Shown piece after piece: positions 1 to 8,076 of a stretch of 64,000 nucleotides of DNA. The stretch is taken from the NCBI RefSeq assembly GCF_008704535.1, contig NZ_CP023701.1:744001-808000 (forward strand), read 5' to 3'. Position 1 is the first letter of the stretch; the number at the start of each line of letters is the position of its first letter. The notes beneath the pieces are model-generated. The model was not told the origin of the DNA, did no database searches, and worked only from the letters and a program-made list of their open reading frames with translations. The translations under genes and the position numbers were made by a program. The DNA comes from Streptomyces subrutilus. Its GTDB lineage: Bacteria > Actinomycetota > Actinomycetes > Streptomycetales > Streptomycetaceae.

Positions 1-1214
1 TCGATCCGGACGGGCATGGCGGGGCGCGGGCCGGTGACGGTGGTGCGGTAGTGGATCAGGCCGTGGTTCTGGCCGAGGCGTTCCATGGACTCGGGCGCGG
101 GCCGCAGGACCGGCGGACCCGCGAGCCGGTCGAGGCCGTCGAGCAGCTCCGCCGTGCCCGCGGGGACGGCGACGGCGGGGGCCATGCGGGGCGGCGGCTC
201 GGGCAGCGGCTCGTCGGGCAGGGGCACGTACGCGCCGATGACCTCGCGGAACGCGAAGAACTTCGGGGTGAGCTCGCCGGCCTCGCCGATGGGCGCGTCG
301 TAGTCGTAGCTGGTCACGGTCGGTTCGTAGCCGGCGTCGCCGGGCCGCGACCCGGTGTGGTTGGCCCCGGCCCAGAAGCCGAAGTTGGTGCCGCCGTGGG
401 CCATGTAGAGGTTGACGGAGGCGCCGGTGGCGAGGAGTTCGTCGAGGGACTCGGCCGCGTCGTCCACCGCTCGGACGTGGTGGTCCTCCCCCCAGTGGTC
501 GAACCAGCCGATCCAGAACTCCATGGCCGCGAGCGGGCCCGTCCGCTGGTAGCGCCGCAGGGCAGCGAGCCGTTCGGCGGGCCGCGCGCCGAAGGTGGCG
601 GTGGCGAGGCGGCCGGGGACCATGCCGCCCTGGAGCATCGCGTCCTCGGGACCGTCGGCGGTGAAGAGCAGGCAGTCCACGCCGCGTTCGACCAGCGCGC
701 GTTCGACGTGGGCGCGGTAGCGGGTGTCGTTGCCGTACGAACCGTACTCGTTCTCTATCTGCACGGCGACGACGGGTCCGCCCCGGCTCGCGAGCAGGGG
801 CAGCACCTCGGGGACGACCAGGTCGAACCAGCCGTCCACCTCGGCCTCGAAGCGCGGGTCGGAACAGCGCAGGTGGAGGCCTTCCACCGCGAGGAGCCGG
901 GCGGGCAGGCCGCCGAAGTCCCATTCGGCGCAGATGTACGGGCCGGGCCGGACGATGGCGTCGAGGCCGAGCTCTCGGGCGAGGCGCAGGAAGCGGCCCA
1001 GATCGCGCGGGCCGGTGAAGTCGGCCTTCCCGCGGGCGGTCTCGTGGAAGTTCCACGGGACGTAGGTGTCGACGGTGTTCACACCGAGGGCCCGCAGCCG
1101 CCTCAGCCGGTCCTCCCACAGGTCGGGGTGGACCCGGAAGTAGTGCAGGGCACCCGAGACGATGCGGTGGGGGCGGCCTGCGCGCCGGAATCCGTCCTGG
1201 TCGTGCGTGAGCAT
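1..1214 (-). CDS. Beta-galactosidase, glycoside hydrolase family 35 (C-terminus off the window)
   Basis: Only the first 404 codons are in the window, and the 3' end lies beyond position 1. The protein begins MLTHDQDGFRRAGRPHRIVSG and has the GH35 TIM barrel: a substrate-binding stretch RPGPYICAEWDFGGLP, the acid/base Glu in QIENEYGSYG and the nucleophile Glu in MEFWIGWFDHWG. There is no signal peptide, so it probably acts on galactosides inside the cell. The ATG at 1214 is preceded on the minus strand by GGGAG at a suitable distance. It is divergent from a sugar-type regulator at 1536, which is the obvious candidate controller. Family assignment is firm; the true substrate is not shown by the sequence. 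Confidence 0.93.
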   Translation of the reverse strand, partial: MLTHDQDGFRRAGRPHRIVSGALHYFRVHPDLWEDRLRRLRALGVNTVDTYVPWNFHETARGKADFTGPRDLGRFLRLARELGLDAIVRPGPYICAEWDFGGLPARLLAVEGLHLRCSDPRFEAEVDGWFDLVVPEVLPLLASRGGPVVAVQIENEYGSYGNDTRYRAHVERALVERGVDCLLFTADGPEDAMLQGGMVPGRLATATFGARPAERLAALRRYQRTGPLAAMEFWIGWFDHWGEDHHVRAVDDAAESLDELLATGASVNLYMAHGGTNFGFWAGANHTGSRPGDAGYEPTVTSYDYDAPIGEAGELTPKFFAFREVIGAYVPLPDEPLPEPPPRMAPAVAVPAGTAELLDGLDRLAGPPVLRPAPESMERLGQNHGLIHYRTTVTGPRPAMPVRI

Positions 1215-1314
1215 GCGCTGACTCCCGGAAGAGGTCGAGATGCCGTGGGGTGCGGGATGCCACCGAATATATGAACGCACCGACCACAGCGTCAACGACC
1301 GGTTGAACGGATCC

Positions 1315-1327
1315 GATCGAATCGATC
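1315..1327. promoter_or_regulatory. Candidate operator palindrome upstream of GH35 gene
   Basis: GATCGA-A-TCGATC is a perfect 6-1-6 inverted repeat. It is flanked by direct repeats of ATCCGAT at 1311-1317 and 1330-1336. Its position about 100 bp upstream of the galactosidase start and its symmetry suit a regulator-binding site. The assignment is inference. Confidence 0.4.
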
Positions 1328-1408
1328 ACATCCGATGTCTATGATGTCCTCCGCCGGAGCGGGCACCCGTCGCCCGTCCCTCGCACCCGCCTACCTCACA
1401 TCCGCACG

Positions 1409-1459
1409 CCTCACACCTCACACCTCACACCGCGTGCCCCGTGCCCCGTGCCCCGTGCC
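1409..1459. repeat. Two adjacent 7-bp tandem repeat tracts
   Basis: CCTCACA occurs three times in tandem (1409-1429). GTGCCCC then occurs three times (1434-1454) with a partial fourth copy to 1459. They lie in the untranslated stretch before the regulator and have no evident function. Confidence 0.8.
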
Positions 1460-1535
1460 GGAGGCGGGCGCCCGGGAACACGGGCAGAGGGCAGAGGGCA
1501 GGGGACAGAGGACGACACCGCAGCAGGAGGACACG

Positions 1536-2672
1536 TTGAGACCTCACGTAGACCGGCGGCAGGCGCGCGTGCTCGCGCTCGTGCGGGCACGCGGCAGCGT
1601 GCGCGTGGTGGACCTCGCCCAAGAGCTGGGCGTCTCCCCCGTCACCCTGCGGCGCGACATCGAGGGGATGGCGGCGCGGGGCGAGATCCAGCGCATGCAC
1701 GGGGTGATCAGCCGGGTGGAGGCGGAACGGAACGCGGGCGGCCCACCCGGGGGCGCGGCGGAGGCCGCGCGGGTCCCGGCGACCGGCGGGGCCCCCCGGG
1801 CCGTACGCGGCTCCGGTGGCGGGGAGGGGCTCGTGGTCGGGATGGTGGTGCCCACCACCGAGTACTACTACGCCGACGTCGTCCGCGGCGCCCGCGAGAC
1901 GGTCGAGGCGCGCGGCGCACGGCTGACCGTGGGACTGACCCGGTACCTGCCCGGCGAGGACCGGACCCAGGCGGACCGCCTGCTGTCGACGGGGGCGCAC
2001 GGACTGCTGCTGACGCCGAACTGGGAGGCCGGCTCGCCCGCCCCCGAGGAGGGCAGTTGGACAGCGCGACTCCCGGTGCCGACCGTCCTGGTCGAACGCT
2101 GGGCTCCACCCGGGCATCCGGCGGCGGCCCTGGACCGGGTGACGTCCGACCACGCCCACGGCGCGGCGTGCGCCGTGCGACACCTGGCGGAACTGGGGCA
2201 CCGGCGGATCGCCCTCGCCAGTCGGACCACCCCGACCACGGCGCGGTTGCGGGCGGGCTACGAGGCGGCGGTGACCGCGCTCGGCCTGGAGCCCGCCGCA
2301 CTCTGGCCGACGACCGGACCGGAACCGCTGTCGGAGGCGGACCTGTTCGCCCGGACCCTCGACTATCTGCACGAGGCCGTGACCGAGGGCGGCGTGACGG
2401 CCGCGCTGATCCACAGCGACACCGACGCCATCATGCTGATCCCGCGCCTCACCTCGCTGGGCATACGGGTGCCGGAGGACCTGACCGTGATCACCTACGA
2501 CGACGAGGTCGCCGGACTGGCCGACGTGCCCCTCTCGGCGGTGGCCCCGGCCAAACGCGAGGTGGGCGCGCGAGCGGCGACCCTGCTGCTGGACCGCCTG
2601 ACGGCCGCGAACCCGGAGGACGGCCCGAGGGAACACCTGGAACTGCTACCGAGGCTGACCGTCAGACGATGA
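1536..2672 (+). CDS. Hybrid transcriptional regulator: DeoR-type HTH with LacI-type sugar-binding domain
   Basis: 378 residues. Residues about 5-55 form a DeoR-type winged helix-turn-helix (VRVVDLAQELGVSPVTLRRD). A low-complexity Gly/Ala linker runs to about residue 100. The rest is a periplasmic-binding-protein-like fold as in LacI regulators (GMVVPTTEYYYADVVRGA; later DLTVITYDDEVAGLADVPL). I chose the TTG at 1536 because AGGAGG sits at 1525-1530, 5 nt before it, and the HTH begins directly afterwards; longer in-frame versions add only repeat-derived residues. It is divergent from the GH35 gene, so it probably senses a galactoside-related sugar and controls that gene. The ligand is inferred from context only. 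Confidence 0.88.
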   Translation: MRPHVDRRQARVLALVRARGSVRVVDLAQELGVSPVTLRRDIEGMAARGEIQRMHGVISRVEAERNAGGPPGGAAEAARVPATGGAPRAVRGSGGGEGLVVGMVVPTTEYYYADVVRGARETVEARGARLTVGLTRYLPGEDRTQADRLLSTGAHGLLLTPNWEAGSPAPEEGSWTARLPVPTVLVERWAPPGHPAAALDRVTSDHAHGAACAVRHLAELGHRRIALASRTTPTTARLRAGYEAAVTALGLEPAALWPTTGPEPLSEADLFARTLDYLHEAVTEGGVTAALIHSDTDAIMLIPRLTSLGIRVPEDLTVITYDDEVAGLADVPLSAVAPAKREVGARAATLLLDRLTAANPEDGPREHLELLPRLTVRR

Positions 2673-2788
2673 CACCACCCGGCCCACAACCCGACCCCCA
2701 CCCCCACCCACAAGACGGCCGGCACCAGAGCGCGCCGACGAACGCAACTCGGTGGCGCCCGGAGTGGAAGTGAGGAAGGCTCAAGCAC

Positions 2789-3172
2789 ATGGTTTCGGTA
2801 GTGCAGAACGTGGCGATCGACTGTGCGGATGCCTACGAGCTGGCCCGGTTCTGGAGCAGAGTGACCGGCCGCCCCCTGCATCCGGACGACAAGCCGGGTG
2901 ACCAGGAGACTCAGGTACTGCTGGCGGAGGGCCCGATGCTCTACTTCAACCAGGTGTCCGAGTCCAAGAAGATCAAGAACCGGATCCACCTGTGTTTGCG
3001 CCCCGAGACATCGCGTGAGCAGGAGGTGGAACGCCTGCTCGGCGTCGGTGCCGCCCTTGTCAGCGATCACCGGAATCCCGACGGCTCTGGCTGGGCAGTC
3101 CTTGCCGACCCCGAAGGCAACGAATTCTGCGTTCTTCGGAGCGAGTCCGACCGAGCCGTGGTGCGTTCCTGA
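2789..3172 (+). CDS. VOC (glyoxalase-like) superfamily protein
   Basis: 127 residues with the paired beta-alpha-beta-beta-beta architecture of VOC proteins. The N-terminal half starts VVQNVAIDCADAYELARFWS; the C-terminal half ends GSGWAVLADPEGNEFCVLRS, the usual last strands with DPEGNEFC. GAGGAAGG lies 9 nt upstream of the ATG. Relatives in actinomycetes are small stand-alone proteins of unknown substrate; some VOC members give antibiotic or thiol resistance, but nothing here shows that. The next feature downstream is a decayed transposase tail. Confidence 0.82.
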   Translation: MVSVVQNVAIDCADAYELARFWSRVTGRPLHPDDKPGDQETQVLLAEGPMLYFNQVSESKKIKNRIHLCLRPETSREQEVERLLGVGAALVSDHRNPDGSGWAVLADPEGNEFCVLRSESDRAVVRS

Positions 3173-3204
3173 CACCCACACGCCATCCTGGCCGGTTGCG
3201 TATG

Positions 3205-3362
3205 ACCGCTGGTCACGACACTCGGTGATGGCCGCCAAGAAGCCGGCCGCCTCGTAGCACCCCGTGAGCTTGTCGCACGTGTGGCCACGGCGCAGTGCCT
3301 TGTGGCGCGGTTGATACCGCATTCGACCGCGTGCGTGGCGGCCCTTGTGATCCTCCGGCTCG
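3205..3362 (-). pseudogene. Degenerate C-terminal remnant of an IS5-family transposase
   Basis: Read on the minus strand, three consecutive pieces in different frames line up with the end of an IS5-type transposase. First is FEPEDHKGRHA, then VECGINRATRHCAVATR, then CDKLTGCYEAAGFLAAITEC. The family pattern is roughly [27 protein letters not shown] followed by a short alpha-helical end, and the E of HAVECGIN is the DDE glutamate. At least two frameshifts and several substitutions separate the pieces. No start, upstream catalytic domain or inverted repeats are found nearby. Confidence 0.7.
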
Positions 3363-3676
3363 AACGTCGGCGGACGGCGAACCGCGGACGGCGGACGGCG
3401 GACGCGATGACCAAGCTACGTGCGGCTGCGGGCCTGCTCGGCCCTGTCCGGGAGGGTGCAGCGGATTCCGCGACGGCCAGCACAAAACAACGCCCCCGAA
3501 GGCGAGCGACGACAGCCGGTCCGGCGGCGGGCCGGGACGGCTGGGCCGAAGGCCGGCAAGAACACCGGCCCCTGAGGACAGCGGGAACGACCGCCCCGAC
3601 GCCCTCCGAGACGGGTGGGAGGAGCATGCCCCCGGGCCTGGAGGTCCGACACCCGGTCGCTCCCCGACGGCCCGCC
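3363..3676. other. Non-coding stretch after the transposase remnant
   Basis: No supportable gene. It begins with short CGGACGGCG-type repeats (about 3370-3405) and has several GC-rich inverted repeats. It could be decayed insertion-sequence or flanking DNA, because it lies between the transposase remnant and the end of the isomerase gene. Confidence 0.5.
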
Positions 3677-4495
3677 CTACTCGGCCGGCTCCGACCGGGT
3701 GCGGTCGACCACACCCGCCGCCACCAGCCGTTCGAGGTGTTCCCGGCCCCTCGCCAGCTGCCCCGCCAGCTCCGTCGCCTCGGGGTACCAGCGTTTCTCG
3801 TACTCCCAGCAGAGCCAACCGTCCAGCGGCGCGACGCCCACCGCGCCGGCCAAGGGCAGGACCCCGTCGCCGAGTCCGATCGGTATGAGATCGCTTGCCG
3901 ACGCCACGTCCTTGACCTGCAAGTAGCCCAGGTGTGCGCCGAGCGCCCGTCGGGTCGCGGCCGGTGTCTCCCCGCCGAGCCAGGTGTGCAGTACGTCCCA
4001 CAGCACGCCGGCGCCGGTCCGTGCGACCCCGTCCAGCACGCGGGCGGCCGCGGCGCCGGTCCGGTGCGAGTCGTGGGTCTCCAGCAGGACGCGCACCCCG
4101 TGCCGCTCGGCGAACGGCGCCACGGCCCTGAGCCTGCGCACCGCACGGGCGTCGGCGGCCTCGGCCGGCACTTCACCGCCCCCGGGGAAGACCCGTACGT
4201 ACGGTGCCTCCAGATCGGCGGCGAGTCGAACGAGCCCGCGCATCTCGGCAAGGACCTGCTCGTCCGCAGCCTCGGCGGCCACCCGGACGTATCCCGCGAG
4301 CCCGAGGGCGGAGACCCCCGATCGGGTGAGGGTCCGCAGCGCTGCGGTGCGGTCCGTGGCGGAGCTGGCGGGGTGCAACGACTCTTCGGGGTGCGCCCGC
4401 AGTTCGAGGCCGTCGTAGCCGTGTTCGGCCGCCAGCCCCGCGCAGTGCTCCACGGACCTGCCGGGCACGCCGAGGGTGGAGAAGGCGTACTTCAC
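3677..4495 (-). CDS. Sugar phosphate isomerase/epimerase, AP-endonuclease-2-like TIM barrel
   Basis: 272 residues, xylose-isomerase-like TIM barrel. It starts MKYAFSTLGVPGRSVEHCAG and contains the typical metal-site strands GYDGLELRAH, VRVLLETHD, GVLWDVLH and LGYLQVKDV. The ends of these strands carry the Glu, Asp and His ligands normally seen. The GTG start at 4495 overlaps the stop of the upstream LacI gene by 4 nt (GTGA), which implies translational coupling. It probably isomerises or epimerises a keto-sugar intermediate in the pathway encoded across the divergent promoter. The substrate is unknown. Confidence 0.85.
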   Translation of the reverse strand: MKYAFSTLGVPGRSVEHCAGLAAEHGYDGLELRAHPEESLHPASSATDRTAALRTLTRSGVSALGLAGYVRVAAEAADEQVLAEMRGLVRLAADLEAPYVRVFPGGGEVPAEAADARAVRRLRAVAPFAERHGVRVLLETHDSHRTGAAAARVLDGVARTGAGVLWDVLHTWLGGETPAATRRALGAHLGYLQVKDVASASDLIPIGLGDGVLPLAGAVGVAPLDGWLCWEYEKRWYPEATELAGQLARGREHLERLVAAGVVDRTRSEPAE

Positions 4496-5568
4496 GGGCT
4501 GCTCCGCTCGTCCGGGGGCGGTGCCGTGGAGCCGCGGACCATGAGCTCGGTCGGCAGGGTGGTGATGCCCCCCGGCGGCAGCGGTCTGCGGCCGGTGACC
4601 AGGTGGGCGGCGAGCGTCCCCGCCTCGCGCAGGGGCACCCGGACGGTCGTGAGGGCGGGAGCGGTGTCCCCGCAGAAGGGCAGGTCGTCGAAACCGGCGA
4701 CGGACACGTCCTCGGGGATCCGTATGCCCGCGTCGCGCAGGGCGGCGACAACCCCCGTGGCCACCGTGTCGTTCGCCGCGGCCACCGCGGTGAAGGGCGC
4801 TCCGCGGCGCAGCAGTTCCCGGGTGGCGTCGTAGCCGGCGGCGCGCTCGAATCCAGCGTGCACGGTGAGAGCGGCACAGGAGTCGGCCACGCCGTGGCCG
4901 TGCTGCCGCAGGGCGGTCCGGTGCCCGTCCAGTCGCTCCCGGGTGGTGCTCAGCCCCGGGGGGCCCGCGATGGAGGCGATGCGGCGGTGCCCGAGCGCCA
5001 GCAGGTGTTGCGCGAGACGGAAGGCACCGCCGTGGTCGTCGAACATGACGGTGGCGACGGGCAGGTGGGCGGGGAGGGGCAGGGGCGGTCTTCCGCACAG
5101 GACGACCGGTGCTCCGCTCGCGGCCGTCCGCGCGATGCGGGCAGTGAGGGCCGAGGTGTGTTCCGGCTCCTCGACGGCGCCGCCGGTGAGGACGATCCCT
5201 CCGGCGCGCTGTCCTTCCAGGAGGGCCAGGTAGGCCAGTTCGGTCTCCGGCGCGCCCTCCGTGTTGCAGACGACGGCGAGTTTGCGGGCGGCTCCGGGGC
5301 CGGAGGGAGCCAGGGCGCGCTGCAACGAGCCGGCCAGGATCCCGAAGAAGCTGTCCGCCACGTCGTGGACGAGGACTCCGACGAGGTCGGAGGTGGCCGC
5401 CGCGAGGGCGCGAGCAGGGCCGTTGGCGATGTAGCCGAGCGATTCGATCGCCTGCTCCACTCGGGTCCGGGTGCCGCCGGCCACCGGATATCCGCCGTTC
5501 AGTACGCGCGAGACGGTGGCGGGCGATACTCCCGCGTGCGCCGCGACCTCGGCGAGGGTCACCGCCAT
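4492..5568 (-). CDS. LacI-family transcriptional regulator
   Basis: 358 residues. The N-terminal LacI helix-turn-helix is textbook: TLAEVAAHAGVSPATVSRVL, then the hinge region. The periplasmic-binding-like effector domain follows, including LGHRRIASIAGP and a typical end ISIPEDVSVAGFDDLPF-like strand (here IRIPEDVSVAGFDDLPF). The ATG at 5568 follows AAGGGG; an upstream in-frame ATG adds residues that do not belong to the family. The two GAAAGCGCTTTC palindromes at 5642 and 5710 are classic LacI-family operators in its own upstream region. It therefore probably represses itself and the divergent catabolic operon until a sugar binds. Confidence 0.92.
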   Translation of the reverse strand: MAVTLAEVAAHAGVSPATVSRVLNGGYPVAGGTRTRVEQAIESLGYIANGPARALAAATSDLVGVLVHDVADSFFGILAGSLQRALAPSGPGAARKLAVVCNTEGAPETELAYLALLEGQRAGGIVLTGGAVEEPEHTSALTARIARTAASGAPVVLCGRPPLPLPAHLPVATVMFDDHGGAFRLAQHLLALGHRRIASIAGPPGLSTTRERLDGHRTALRQHGHGVADSCAALTVHAGFERAAGYDATRELLRRGAPFTAVAAANDTVATGVVAALRDAGIRIPEDVSVAGFDDLPFCGDTAPALTTVRVPLREAGTLAAHLVTGRRPLPPGGITTLPTELMVRGSTAPPPDERSSP

Positions 5569-5641
5569 GTCGCACCCCTTCCTCTCCCGTTCCCGGGTCA
5601 TCGTCTCATTCGGTGTGTGGAGCTCCATACTGCACGGGAGT

Positions 5642-5653
5642 GAAAGCGCTTTC
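5642..5653. promoter_or_regulatory. LacI-type operator 1
   Basis: GAAAGCGCTTTC is a perfect 12-bp palindrome with the central CG typical of LacI-family operators. The same 16 bp including the following TATC recurs at 5710. This copy lies close to the regulator gene start, so it probably mediates autoregulation. Confidence 0.8.
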
Positions 5654-5670
5654 TATCACCCGTAAGAGTG

Positions 5671-5700
5671 TTGCGCGGTGACTTTGCACAGTCCTAGCCT
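5671..5700 (+). promoter_or_regulatory. Candidate promoter of the sugar catabolic operon
   Basis: TTGCGC (5671-5676), an 18-bp spacer and TAGCCT (5695-5700) resemble a vegetative sigma-factor promoter. It is placed so that operator 2 covers the transcription start. Inferred from position and loose consensus only. Confidence 0.4.
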
Positions 5701-5709
5701 GGATAGCGG

Positions 5710-5721
5710 GAAAGCGCTTTC
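5710..5721. promoter_or_regulatory. LacI-type operator 2
   Basis: Second exact copy of GAAAGCGCTTTC, again followed by TATC. Its centre is 68 bp from that of operator 1 and it lies just downstream of the candidate promoter. This arrangement suits repression by blocking or looping. Confidence 0.8.
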
Positions 5722-5769
5722 TATCGAGCTTTCACCGACACAGCCGAGGGCACGAAGGAGGGGACCACC

Positions 5770-6921
5770 GTGCAGCGCAGAACCATCAGAATCGCCATGA
5801 ACGGCGTGACCGGCCGCATGGGATACCGGCAGCACCTGGTCCGGTCGCTGCTCGCCTTGCGCGAGCAGGGCGGTATGGACCTGGGCGACGGCACCGTGCT
5901 CTGGCCGGAGCCGGTGCTCGTGGGGCGGCGTGAGCCGGCGCTGCGTGCGATCGCCGAGCGGCACGGGCTGGAGCACTTCAGCACGGATCTGACGGCCGTG
6001 CTGGCCGATCCCGACATCGAGGTCTACTTCGACGCGCAGGTCACCCGCACCCGCGAGTCGGCGATCCGGCAGGCCGTTGCGGCGGGCAAGCACGTGTACT
6101 GCGAGAAGCCGACCGCGCTGACCTTCGAGTCGTCGATGGAGTTGGCACGGCTCGCGACGCGTGTTGGCGTCAAGCACGGCGTGGTCCAGGACAAGTTGTT
6201 CCTGCCGGGCCTGCTCAAGCTGAAGCGGCTGATCGACGGGGGTTTCTTCGGCGAGATCCTCTCGGTGCGCGGCGAATTCGGGTACTGGGTCTTCGAGGGT
6301 GACTGGCAGTCCGCGCAGCGGCCCTCGTGGAACTACCGCTCCCAGGACGGCGGGGGCATCGTCGCCGACATGTTCCCGCACTGGGAGTACCTGCTGCACG
6401 AGCTCTTCGGCCGGGTCCGCACAGTGCAGGCCCTGACGCGGACCCACATCGGCCGGCGCTGGGACGAGGACGGCGAGCCGTACGAGGCGACGGCCGATGA
6501 CGCCGCGTACGGCATCTTCGAGCTGGAGGGCGGGGCGGTCGCCCAGATCAACTCCTCCTGGGCCGTGCGGGTCCACCGGGACGAGCTGGTGGAGTTCCAG
6601 GTGGACGGGACCCACGGCTCGGCGGTGGCCGGCTTGCGCGGCTGCCGCATCCAGCACCGTGGGGCCACGCCCAAGCCCGTGTGGAACCCGGATCTTCCGC
6701 TGACCGAGTCCTTCCGCTAGCAGTGGCAGGACGTGCCCGACAACTCGCCTCCGGACAACGGCTTCAAAGCACAGTGGGAGCTGTTCCTCCGCCATGTCGT
6801 GCTCGACGAACCGTGGCGGTGGGATCTGCTGGCCGGAGCGCGCGGGGTGCAGCTCGCCGTTCTCGGCTTGCGGTCCTCGGCCGAGGGACGGCGCCTGCCC
6901 GTACCGGAGGTGGCCCTGTGA
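5770..6921 (+). pseudogene. Gfo/Idh/MocA-family oxidoreductase interrupted by an in-frame TAG
   Basis: The GTG at 5770 follows GAAGGAGG. The N-terminal Rossmann domain and the dehydrogenase signature HVYCEKPTAL (Lys in EKP) are intact, as is the C-terminal beta-sheet domain up to codon 316. Codon 317 is TAG (6718-6720). The same frame then continues with family-like sequence (QWQDVPDNSPPDNGF, DLLAGARGVQLAVLGL) to a natural TGA at 6919-6921. That TGA overlaps the next start by GTGA. The intact protein would have about 383 residues. The product should be an NAD(P)-dependent sugar or cyclitol dehydrogenase. The stop may be a mutation, a sequencing error, or (least likely) a readthrough site. A truncated 316-residue product would lack the last helices. 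Confidence 0.85.
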
Positions 6922-8076
6922 GCATCCGGCTTCCGTCCGCCGACGGCGAGCTCCGCCCGCACCGGCCGAACTCCGTCCCACTGGCGCCGCTCGCCTGCGC
7001 CCCCGCGCACAGCAGACGCTTCTACGCTGCGGCGCACGTGGTCGCCGATCCGCTGGCGGCTTCGACCGAGGCCGGGCCCGTGGTCGACTGGGAGGCCACC
7101 TTGGCCTTCCGGCACCGTCTGTGGTCCCAGGGGCTCGGCGTCGCCGAGGCCATGGACACGGCGCAGCGCGGCATGGGCTTGGACTGGACGACCGCGGCGG
7201 AGCTGATCCGGCGCTCGGCGGCCGAGGCCGGCGCGGTGGGCGGCCGGATCGTCTGCGGGGCGGGCACGGACCAGCTCGCGCCGGACCGGGTCCACCCGCT
7301 GAAGTCGGTCTGCGCCGCATACGAGGAACAGCTCGGGCACGTCGAGGCCTGCGGGGCCGCTCCCGTCCTGATGGCCTCGCGGGCCCCTCGCGCGGACGGC
7401 CGCCGGTCCGGAGGACTATCTGGAGGTGTACGGCACTCTGCTGAGACACAGTGCCCGGCCGGTGGTGCTCCACTGGCTGGGCCCGGTGTTCGACCAGGAG
7501 CTGGCCGGCTACTGGGGCCGGGAGGACCTCGACGAGGCGACGGAGGTCTTCCTCAACGTCATCGCCGAGTTCCCGGAGAAGATCGACGGGATCAAGGTCT
7601 CACTGTTGGACGCCGATCGCGAAGCGGACATCCGGCGGCGGCTCCCGGCCGGAGTGCGCTGCTACACCGGCGACGACTACCACTACCCGGATCTGATCGC
7701 CGGAGACGGAGAGCGGGCGAGCGACGCGTTGTTGGGCATCTTCGATCCGATCGCTCCGCTCGCCGCCCGGGCCGCGCTCGCCCTCGACCGGGATGATGCG
7801 GCGGCCTTCCGTGAGTTCCTCGACCCCACGCTGGGCCTCTCGAGACACCTCTTCGCCCCACCGACCCGCTTCTACAAGACGGGCGTGGTCCTGCTCGCCT
7901 GGCTCGCCGGATACCAGGACCACTTCACCATGGTGGGCGGATGGCAGTCCGCTCGCTCGCTCCCCCATCTGGCCACGGCGTACGCACTGGCGGACGAGCT
8001 GGGCCTGTTCCCCGACCCCGGGCTGGCCGAGGACCGGATGCGGCGCCTGCTCTCCCTCAACGGGGTGGGGGCGTGA
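6918..8076 (+). pseudogene. Dihydrodipicolinate synthase-like (DUF993) protein with a +1 frameshift
   Basis: The first reading frame runs from GTG 6918 through HPLKSVCAAYEEQLGHVEAC to MASRA. The family sequence then continues in another frame as GPEDYLEVYGTLLRH to the stop at 8076. Removing one C from CCCC at 7384-7387 restores a continuous protein of about 385 residues across the junction (MASRALARTAAGPEDYLEVY). The span is 1159 nt, exactly one base over a multiple of three. Conserved segments are IDGIKVSLLDAD (with the expected Schiff-base lysine region), GDDYHYP and HFTMVGGWQSARSLPHL. It is an aldolase-like TIM barrel in a sugar pathway, coupled to both neighbours by GTGA overlaps. It is probably inactive if the sequence is correct. 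Confidence 0.85.

Larger units (their letters stand above)
1215..1535. other. Intergenic region between divergent beta-galactosidase and regulator
   Basis: No gene is seen. The part near the galactosidase is AT-richer than its surroundings (around 1265-1340) and contains a palindrome at 1315-1327, so it probably holds the divergent promoters. The part near the regulator holds two short tandem repeat tracts (1409-1459). Confidence 0.6.

Noticed and set aside
6718..6720. Pyrrolysine or selenocysteine-like recoding at the TAG
   Set aside because: No accessory genes are in the window and the family needs no such residue there; a mutation or read error is simpler.
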